A DNA stretch of 43,785 nucleotides from an uncultured Erysipelotrichales bacterium (GTDB taxonomy: Bacteria > Bacillota_I > Bacilli_A > Erysipelotrichales > Coprobacillaceae), in NCBI GenBank assembly GCA_910586805.1, contig CAJUJC010000001.1, positions 1 to 43,785 of the forward strand, given 5' to 3'. A model generated the notes under the pieces. The model ran no database searches. It was not told the DNA's origin and was given only the letters and a program-made list of their open reading frames with translations. Position numbers and translations under genes: made by a program. Shown here in pieces: positions 8,394 through 15,048 of this stretch (positions within the stretch are counted from its first letter, which is position 1; each line of letters opens with the position of its first letter).

Positions 8394-11012
8394 ATGAATA
8401 ATCAAATAAAAGTTTCAGTTATTGTCCCGATTTATAATGTTGAAAAGTATTTAGAAAGATGTGTGGAGAGTTTAGTTCACCAAACATTAGAAGAAATTGA
8501 AATTATTCTTGTGAACGATGGCTCACCTGACCATTCACAAGAGATTATTGATAAATATGCTGCAATGTATCCACAAAAGGTTGTTGCTTTATTAAAGGAG
8601 AATGGTGGATTATCTGACGCAAGAAATTATGGACTTCTATATGCAAAAGGAGAATATATTTCTTTTATTGATAGTGATGATTATGTAGATAAAACATTTT
8701 TAGAAAAAATGTATAATCAGGCAATTTCAACGGACTCTGAAATTGTTGTATGTGGATATTATGGAGTTAATGAGATTACAAGCACATATAGATGGATGCA
8801 AAAAGGAAACATGGACTTATATAACACAAATTTAAAAGAAAACCCAACTTTGATACATCAAAATTCACCTTATGCATGGAATAAAATTTATCATCATTCT
8901 TTATTTGAAAGAACAGGTATTATATTTCCAAAAGGATGGATTTGGGAAGATATTCCAACAATTTATCCATTAATGGCTTGTGCTAAGAAAATATCAAAAG
9001 TTAATGAGCCACTTATTTATTATATTTTAAAAAGAGAGGGATCAATTACAGGAACTTATTCAAGAAAAATGCTTCAGTTATTTCAATCATTAGAGCTTTT
9101 AAATCAACGTTATCAGGAATTGGATCTCTTTGAAGAATTTTATGATGAATTGCTTTTTATAAATATGCGTCACATTATCTTTAGGTTTAAAGAATTTATA
9201 AAATATCGTGATTTTAAAATGAAATTTAGTTTTGTAAAAAGAGGTTTTGCACATTTAAATACATATTTCCCTGATTGGAAACATAATGGTTATTATTTTA
9301 CATATTATGATGTAAACAAGCCATTTAAACAAAAGAGAATGAAGTCTAAATTATATTGGGAATATTTTATTATCGTTCCTAATTTTATTCATAAATTTTT
9401 TGGAAAAATGACTCGTATTTTTAGAAAAGTAAAAAAATTTTTGAGTCATAATAATATAATTAAATATACATATGCTTATCATTTAAAACATAGCTCAGTT
9501 CAGGATAACGTTGTTCTTTTTGAATCATTTCATGGTACTACATTGTCAGATTCTCCATTTTATATGATGAAAGAACTTATAGAATCTCATAAAAATATGA
9601 AGATTTATTTTACTACACAGCATTATCAAGAACACAAGGAACTTATAGATAAATATGGATTTAAAGTTGAATTGGTTAAATTAAATTCAAGAAAATATGT
9701 AAAAGTATTAGCTACAGCCAAGTATTTAGTAAATAATGTTTCTTTCCCTCCTTATTTTGTAAGAAGAAAAGAGCAAAAATATATGAACACATGGCATGGA
9801 ACTCCATTAAAAACGTTAGGAAAGAAAATGGTTCAAGGTATTGAAGATATGAGTAATATGCAAAGAAATTTTTTGCACTGTACAGATCTTTTATATCCTA
9901 ATGATTTTACTATGGTACATATGATGGAGGACTATAATTTATTTGAATTGTATACAGGTAATGTAATTGTGAATGGTTACCCAAGAAATTCAATTTTTAT
10001 GGATAGTAAAAAAGCATTAGATGTACGTAAACAATTTGATTTAACAGACAAAGAAGTTTTTGCATATATGCCTACATGGAGAGGAACGCAAAGTAATGTT
10101 GCTATCAATGAGAAATATGCAAAAGGATTAAAAATCATTTTAGAACAAATAGACAATCATTTAACAAATAATCAGGTGTTTTATGTGAATTTACACTCAC
10201 TAGTAAAAGATGCTATTCCAATAAGTGGGTACAAACATATTTTACCATTCCCCAATATTGATAATTATGAATTTTTGAACTGTGTTGATGTACTAATATC
10301 TGATTATTCAAGTGTATTTTTTGATTTTTCTATTACTAAAAAACCTATTGTTCTTTTTATGTATGATTATAATGATTATATGAGTGATAGGGGAACATAT
10401 TTTGATGTACGAACATTACCTTTTGAAAAAATATATAATTTAGATGATATGTTGTTGTATTTAAAGAAAGAAAACAAACTTGAGAATTATCATGAGGGAA
10501 TAAACGATTATTATAATCAGTTTATTCAATATGATACAAAAGAATCCGTTCAATTATTAAATCAGTATTTTTTTGATGAAGTAAAAAATCAAATTCAGAT
10601 TTATGATTATTCTTTTAATAAAGAAGTAGAACATACATTATACATTGCACCTAAAATAACTGATAGGAAAAATCTTTCTCAATTAAAAGAAGTATATAAT
10701 TTGAATTCTCCAATCGCTTTGTTTATGAAGGGACAGTTTAATTATTTGTTGAGAGATGAATTATTAAAAGAGTATAATAATAATGTAAGTTATATTGTTG
10801 TTAAACAAAGTATAGCATATACATTTTTTGAAAGAATAAAATTATTTTTATCAAAATTTTTACCTTTTTTAAATGTTTCTCAATTAAGGTGTAGAGCTTT
10901 TCAAAATTTATTACCAAATATTATAATCAAAGATATATATTATACAAGCAATCCATCTCGATTTCTTGAAAGAATATATAAAGCCTATAATAGTAAGAAG
11001 GTAAATAAATAA
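8394..11012 (+). CDS. Fused GT2 glycosyltransferase and CDP-glycerol glycerophosphotransferase (TagF-like)
   Basis: 872 residues in two enzymes. Residues 1 to about 240 are a GT2 domain (VIVPIYNVEKYLERCVESL, DSDD at 93-96, and an acceptor-side WIWEDIPT). Residues about 360-740 are a CDP-glycerol glycerophosphotransferase with NTWHGTPLKTLGKKM at about 465, YMPTWRGT at about 558, LISDYSSVFFDF at about 634 and RGTYFD at about 666. The last 130 residues have no family I recognise. It would add both a sugar and glycerol-phosphate units, consistent with a mixed sugar/glycerol-phosphate repeat. Such fusions are known in Gram-positive glycan loci. Single transferases TagA/TagB are absent from the window. 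Confidence 0.88.
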   Translation: MNNQIKVSVIVPIYNVEKYLERCVESLVHQTLEEIEIILVNDGSPDHSQEIIDKYAAMYPQKVVALLKENGGLSDARNYGLLYAKGEYISFIDSDDYVDKTFLEKMYNQAISTDSEIVVCGYYGVNEITSTYRWMQKGNMDLYNTNLKENPTLIHQNSPYAWNKIYHHSLFERTGIIFPKGWIWEDIPTIYPLMACAKKISKVNEPLIYYILKREGSITGTYSRKMLQLFQSLELLNQRYQELDLFEEFYDELLFINMRHIIFRFKEFIKYRDFKMKFSFVKRGFAHLNTYFPDWKHNGYYFTYYDVNKPFKQKRMKSKLYWEYFIIVPNFIHKFFGKMTRIFRKVKKFLSHNNIIKYTYAYHLKHSSVQDNVVLFESFHGTTLSDSPFYMMKELIESHKNMKIYFTTQHYQEHKELIDKYGFKVELVKLNSRKYVKVLATAKYLVNNVSFPPYFVRRKEQKYMNTWHGTPLKTLGKKMVQGIEDMSNMQRNFLHCTDLLYPNDFTMVHMMEDYNLFELYTGNVIVNGYPRNSIFMDSKKALDVRKQFDLTDKEVFAYMPTWRGTQSNVAINEKYAKGLKIILEQIDNHLTNNQVFYVNLHSLVKDAIPISGYKHILPFPNIDNYEFLNCVDVLISDYSSVFFDFSITKKPIVLFMYDYNDYMSDRGTYFDVRTLPFEKIYNLDDMLLYLKKENKLENYHEGINDYYNQFIQYDTKESVQLLNQYFFDEVKNQIQIYDYSFNKEVEHTLYIAPKITDRKNLSQLKEVYNLNSPIALFMKGQFNYLLRDELLKEYNNNVSYIVVKQSIAYTFFERIKLFLSKFLPFLNVSQLRCRAFQNLLPNIIIKDIYYTSNPSRFLERIYKAYNSKKVNK

Positions 11013-11063
11013 AATATGGATATAGATTTATGGAATAATAGAATTAACATAGGAGTGAATAAA

Positions 11064-11960
11064 ATGAAAGATATAACATTAGTTGTTATGGCGGCAGGAA
11101 TAGGAAGTCGATTTGGTGGAGGAATTAAACAACTAGAACCAATGGGACCAAGTGGAGAAATTATCATGGACTATTCTATTCATGATGCTTTAGATGCAGG
11201 ATTTAATAAAGTTGTTTTTGTCATTAGAAAAGACTTAGAAAAGGATTTTGATGAAATTATTGGACAAAGAATCAAAAAGAAAGTCAAAGTAGAATATGCG
11301 TTTCAAGAAGTTGATAATATCCCTGATGAGTATAAAGAAAGATTTAAACAAAGAACAAAACCATGGGGGACAGGACAAGCCATCCTTGCTTGTAAAAATA
11401 TAGTCAATGAATCATTCCTTGTTATTAATGCTGATGACTATTATGGAAAACAAGCATATGTAGAAGCATATAGTTATTTAACTCAAAATCATGAAGATAA
11501 AACATTACCATTATGTATGGTAGGATTTATCTTAAAGAATACATTAAGTGATAATGGTGGAGTCACAAGAGGAGTATGCAAAGCTGAAAATGGAAAGTTG
11601 GTAGACATAGTAGAAACACATAATATTGAACATATTGATGGAAAAGCAATAACTGAAGGAAAAGAAATAGATTTAGAATCAGTTGTATCAATGAACATGT
11701 GGGGAATAGGACCAGCGATTTTTGAAATTCTAGAAAAAGGATTTAATGAATTTTTAGCTACAACATCAAAAGAAGATTTAAAGAGAGAATATTTACTACC
11801 AACAATTATAGGAGATTTACTCAATGAAAATAAGGTAGAAGTAGATGTCTTAAAATCAAATGATGAATGGTTTGGAGTTACATATAAAGAAGATAAAGAA
11901 TCAGTAAAACAAAGTATACAATTATTAGTAGACCAAGGGATATATCCTAATAAATTATAA
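11064..11960 (+). CDS. Sugar-1-phosphate nucleotidyltransferase
   Basis: A 298-residue GT-A-fold nucleotidyltransferase. The N-terminal nucleotide-binding motif reads MAAGIGSRFGGGIKQLEPMG, and the metal-binding segment is INADDYYG at about 119-126. It resembles UTP- or CTP-dependent enzymes that activate a sugar- or choline-like phosphate, but the substrate cannot be named. ATG 11064 is preferred over an in-frame ATG at 11016 because AGGAGTG (11051-11057) precedes it and the conserved domain starts there. It closes the glycan locus and supplies an activated precursor for it (inference). Confidence 0.8.
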   Translation: MKDITLVVMAAGIGSRFGGGIKQLEPMGPSGEIIMDYSIHDALDAGFNKVVFVIRKDLEKDFDEIIGQRIKKKVKVEYAFQEVDNIPDEYKERFKQRTKPWGTGQAILACKNIVNESFLVINADDYYGKQAYVEAYSYLTQNHEDKTLPLCMVGFILKNTLSDNGGVTRGVCKAENGKLVDIVETHNIEHIDGKAITEGKEIDLESVVSMNMWGIGPAIFEILEKGFNEFLATTSKEDLKREYLLPTIIGDLLNENKVEVDVLKSNDEWFGVTYKEDKESVKQSIQLLVDQGIYPNKL

Positions 11961-11984
11961 ATCTTACATTTGTAAGATTTTTTT
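11959..11984 (+). terminator. Terminator at the end of the glycan locus
   Basis: AAATCTTAC / GTAAGATTT stem with an ATTT loop and a run of seven T, overlapping the stop codon of the nucleotidyltransferase. Confidence 0.9.
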
Positions 11985-12022
11985 CTTAAGTTTTTTAAAG
12001 ATTATATATGGAGGGAATTTTA

Positions 12023-13297
12023 ATGATAAATAATATACTATTCAGTTTAGTTTTTATAGTTGCAGATGTGTATATACTTGATTATTTCTTTAGTCAGATA
12101 TACGATAAAAAACAATTCTATAATAAATGGTATTTAACATTTATAGTTGTGGTTTCAGCACTTATCTTATATGCTTCATCTTACTATGCATTTATGTATT
12201 TTCTTCTAGTGTTTGTAGAAGTCTTTTTGATAATACTAGGATTAAAGGAATCAAGGACGTTGATTTCTAAAGCAGTGATGTTTATTTTTGTAAAGATTAT
12301 TGTTGAACTTTTATGTATATTATTATTTGAATGGCTTTTTGAAATACCATTTACTCTTTTATATTCGTTTGACATTATTCATCCAGTGAAATTGCTTTGG
12401 ACTTTTACAGTCAAATATATTGATTGTATCATATTGTTATATATTTTAAAAATTAAATGTAATCAAAATATTACTTTAAGGTATTTTAAAATAGGTGCAA
12501 TTATTATATCAGTAATATATTCAATATGTATTGTTTATAACATATATAGTTTAATATTTTTAAAAGGTATGATGAAACCATTTATATTTACTTTAATTGT
12601 ATATAATATTCTCTTGATAGTATTTGATAGATATTATGTAAAACATGAGAAGATAGCAATAGAGTATGCCTTGAGTAAACAGGAGTTTGAATACAATCAA
12701 AAGATAATGATTGAACAGGAAGAATTTAGAAGAATGAAACATGATATGAGCAATCAGATTATATCTTTATCAGGATATGTTATACAAGGAAAGATGGAAG
12801 ATGCAATGGGTCATATCAAGAAACTTATACCTCATGTCATATTAACAGAAAGTGCAATACATATTGGAGAATATGCAATTGATATGTTGATAGATACAAA
12901 GTTTGAAAAAGCAAAAAGAATGGGAATAGAAGTTGTAGAGGAATATGGAATCATTGGATTAGGAAGAGTGAGTGTAAAGGATTTAGTAACAATGATTGGA
13001 TGTGCATTAGATAATGCAATAGAAGCTTTAGAAAAGATAGACGATAATGAAAAAAGAGTATTGACATTCAATATAAAAAGTAATCGTTCATATCTTATAA
13101 TAAGTGTAGGAAATAGTATAAAAGATGGAGAAGATGTAGATTTAGAAAAAACAAGTAAGGTTGAAGATTGTGAGGATCATGGAATAGGAGTTAGAGAGAT
13201 AAAGAGACTTGCAAAGTTATATGATGGTGATGCTTATTATATTATTAGTAATAATTTTGTTCAACTTTATATAGTTTTAGTGTATCAATTACCCTAA
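12023..13297 (+). CDS. GHKL sensor histidine kinase, AgrC-like, copy 1
   Basis: 424 residues. Residues 1 to about 205 form six or seven membrane helices without a large external loop, as in AgrC-type peptide sensors. A coiled linker follows, then the H-box EFRRMKHDMSNQ with His240. The GHKL ATPase N-box ALDNAIEAL carries Asn331, and the G-box is DHGIGVREI. Start ATG 12023 is set by GGAGGG (12010-12015) and by agreement with copy 2. No response regulator adjoins it; it stands between two terminators. Bases 12060-13217 are identical to 15075-16232 in copy 2, while the first 36 bp and the last 80 bp differ. Likely a membrane peptide or signal receptor; the ligand is unknown. Confidence 0.88.
   Translation: MINNILFSLVFIVADVYILDYFFSQIYDKKQFYNKWYLTFIVVVSALILYASSYYAFMYFLLVFVEVFLIILGLKESRTLISKAVMFIFVKIIVELLCILLFEWLFEIPFTLLYSFDIIHPVKLLWTFTVKYIDCIILLYILKIKCNQNITLRYFKIGAIIISVIYSICIVYNIYSLIFLKGMMKPFIFTLIVYNILLIVFDRYYVKHEKIAIEYALSKQEFEYNQKIMIEQEEFRRMKHDMSNQIISLSGYVIQGKMEDAMGHIKKLIPHVILTESAIHIGEYAIDMLIDTKFEKAKRMGIEVVEEYGIIGLGRVSVKDLVTMIGCALDNAIEALEKIDDNEKRVLTFNIKSNRSYLIISVGNSIKDGEDVDLEKTSKVEDCEDHGIGVREIKRLAKLYDGDAYYIISNNFVQLYIVLVYQLP
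12060..13217 (+). repeat. Long direct repeat, copy A (1158 bp, identical to 15075-16232)
   Basis: Line-by-line comparison shows no difference across 1158 bp between the two kinase genes, at a constant offset of 3015 bp. At both ends the identity stops abruptly while weaker homology continues. Confidence 0.9.
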
Positions 13298-13305
13298 AAA
13301 TAAAA

Positions 13306-13332
13306 GTTATTGCAAAAAGCAATAACCATTTT
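13306..13332 (+). terminator. Terminator after kinase copy 1
   Basis: GTTATTGC / GCAATAAC stem with a five-A loop, followed by a short, imperfect T stretch. Confidence 0.65.
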
Positions 13333-13382
13333 ACCTAAAGCAAAAAACTATATGTATACTATGTTATAGAGAGGTGATATAT

Positions 13383-13616
13383 ATGAGTATAGGTTCTAGA
13401 TTAAAAGAATTGAGAAAAGAAAAAAAATTAACACAAAAAGTTGTTGCAGAAGCATTAGATATTTCAAAACCTGTATTATCGCAATATGAATCAGATCAAA
13501 GAGTACCTTCAGTAGGAAGGTTAATTAGTTTGGCTCGTTTTTATCAAACATCAATTGATTATATTTGCGAAAATGTGGATACCAAAGAGATAAATATAAA
13601 AAACGTAAAGGAATAG
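13383..13616 (+). CDS. XRE-family helix-turn-helix regulator
   Basis: 77 residues consisting of one Cro/CI-type HTH domain: IGSRLKELRKEKKLTQKVVA, then SKPVLSQYESDQRVPSVGRL, then an acidic-basic tail. Short single-domain XRE proteins bind DNA as dimers; the target is unknown. AGGTG (13372-13376) places the start at ATG 13383. It sits alone between two terminators, head-to-tail with the kinase and convergent with the secreted-protein gene, so it may control one of them (inference). Confidence 0.88.
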   Translation: MSIGSRLKELRKEKKLTQKVVAEALDISKPVLSQYESDQRVPSVGRLISLARFYQTSIDYICENVDTKEINIKNVKE

Positions 13617-13617
13617 T

Positions 13618-13665
13618 AAAAAAGTAATATCTCATATTCATAATGAAAATAGATATTACTTTTTT
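13618..13665. terminator. Bidirectional terminator between XRE gene and secreted-protein gene
   Basis: A perfect 15-bp inverted repeat, AAAAAAGTAATATCT at 13618-13632 and its complement at 13651-13665, with an 18-nt loop. The A/T ends give a U-tract in both directions. Confidence 0.9.
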
Positions 13666-13667
13666 GG

Positions 13668-14108
13668 TTAATCTTCAAGTTGATTAGCACTGAAGCTATA
13701 AGTGACGTCACAAGAATTGCTTGGTTCAAGGCTACTTGAAGTAACTCCAGAGTAGTATACTGTATTATTAGATACATCTCGTTCATTTGCCCAAGTAGGA
13801 GTTGAATTCAATCTAACAGTATTGGACTTTTGATTTTTGGAAGAATCAACAAGTGCTGCATAATTTCCCAAAGCTGCTTCTGTACGAATTTTTTTGAATG
13901 TTGCATAATTAACAACAGTAGAATAATCTGTTTTACGACTACCAAGTGTTAAATTATATTTTACATTCCCCCATGCAGGAATATCTTTTATAGTTACAGT
14001 TTGATAGTTCTTTCCATCTACAACAGATGCAGCATATACTGTAGTTAGTAATCCGCCCAATAACATAAAACTAACTCCAAATGCATAAACTCTTTTATTC
14101 AATTTCAT
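13668..14108 (-). CDS. Small secreted protein of unknown function
   Basis: 146 residues. It has a clear Sec signal peptide (MKLNKRVYAFGVSFMLLGGL, likely cut after TVYA) followed by about 120 polar residues rich in Thr, Ser, Asn, Tyr and Val with a single Cys near the C-terminus. I do not recognise a family. The general make-up recalls small exported proteins found beside Agr-like two-component genes. The ribosome binding site is exceptionally strong (GAAAGGAGGTGA on the minus strand, 6 nt from the ATG) but is perfectly complementary to sequence just upstream, so translation may be controlled. It is divergent from the LytTR regulator at 14329 and convergent with the XRE gene. Confidence 0.75.
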   Translation of the reverse strand: MKLNKRVYAFGVSFMLLGGLLTTVYAASVVDGKNYQTVTIKDIPAWGNVKYNLTLGSRKTDYSTVVNYATFKKIRTEAALGNYAALVDSSKNQKSNTVRLNSTPTWANERDVSNNTVYYSGVTSSSLEPSNSCDVTYSFSANQLED

Positions 14109-14114
14109 GTTTGC

Positions 14115-14156
14115 TCACCTCCTTTCGGTGAAAAAGATATAGGAGAAAGGAGGTGA
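14115..14156 (-). promoter_or_regulatory. Hairpin that would mask the ribosome binding site of the secreted protein
   Basis: A perfect 12-bp inverted repeat: TCACCTCCTTTC at 14115-14126 and GAAAGGAGGTGA at 14145-14156, loop of 18 nt. In a minus-strand transcript the 3' arm is the Shine-Dalgarno sequence of the gene starting at 14108. The same hairpin read on the plus strand masks a second strong Shine-Dalgarno. That one precedes a six-codon frame at 14165-14185. Confidence 0.65.
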
Positions 14157-14186
14157 TTTCCAAAATGTGGTTAAATTCGACATAAA

Positions 14187-14205
14187 ATTGCATAAATTTT
14201 GCAAT
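14187..14205. repeat. Small inverted repeat upstream of the response regulator
   Basis: ATTGCA, 7-nt spacer, TGCAAT in the 220-bp divergent region between the secreted-protein gene and the LytTR regulator gene. It could be a regulator site; nothing more can be said. Confidence 0.3.
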
Positions 14206-14328
14206 ACAAAACTGTAAAAAAATTATATACTATGTAAGTACAATAAATAATAAGAAAATATTGTACAAGTATCTGTTATTCTATCTAAAAAAAGAATAAA
14301 AACCAAACTAAAGAGAGGGGAGCAGAAT

Positions 14329-15048
14329 ATGAGGATTTTAGTAGCAGATGACAACAAAATTGAAGCAAATGAGGTGGCAAGTAGAATTGAAGAATTAAGA
14401 ATGAAAAATATCAAACATTCCATTACTGTTTGTGTTGATGAGAAGCAATTAAGATATGATGTAAAAATTAATACATATGATATTGCATTTTTAGACATTG
14501 AAATTGGTAAAACAAATGGAATTAGTATCGCAGAAAAATTATTGAAAAAGAACCCAAAATGTATAATTATTTTTATATCTAGTTATCCAAGTTATATAAC
14601 TGATGCATTAGAATTAGATATATTTCAATTTATTTGTAAAGAAAAATTAAAAGAAAAGTTTGATAGAGTCTATTATAGGGCTGTAAAAGAATATCAAAAA
14701 AGATATGCGATTTGTGAATTTAACACTACAAAAGGAAAGAGAACATTTATACCATATGATATTATATCTGTAGAAACATTTTATAATAATCTCAGAATTA
14801 AAACTATTCAAGGATCACATTATAGTAACATTAAAAATATTAAATTTATTAGGGAAAGTTTAGAACCATTTGATTTTATATTGATTCATCAAAGTCAATT
14901 TATAAATTTAAACCATGTTCAAAAAGTATCAAGACACACAGTTGTTATGAAAAATGGTCAAGAATATCCATTAGTAGATAGTAGAAGAAAACAAGTTACA
15001 CAATCTTTTGCTGAATTTTTAATTAGAGTGAAGTTCAATGATAAGTAA
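14329..15048 (+). CDS. LytTR-family response regulator, AgrA-like
   Basis: 239 residues. The receiver domain (1 to about 120) carries the acidic pair Asp7/Asp8 and the phospho-acceptor Asp56 in DIAFLDIEIG. The LytTR DNA-binding domain (about 135-235) reads from YDIISVETFYNNLRIKT to LIHQSQFINLNHVQKV. It would be phosphorylated by the adjacent GHKL kinase, with which it overlaps by 11 bp, and possibly by kinase copy 1 as well. GAGAGGGG upstream fits the ATG. The divergent secreted-protein gene is an obvious candidate target (inference). Confidence 0.9.
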   Translation: MRILVADDNKIEANEVASRIEELRMKNIKHSITVCVDEKQLRYDVKINTYDIAFLDIEIGKTNGISIAEKLLKKNPKCIIIFISSYPSYITDALELDIFQFICKEKLKEKFDRVYYRAVKEYQKRYAICEFNTTKGKRTFIPYDIISVETFYNNLRIKTIQGSHYSNIKNIKFIRESLEPFDFILIHQSQFINLNHVQKVSRHTVVMKNGQEYPLVDSRRKQVTQSFAEFLIRVKFNDK

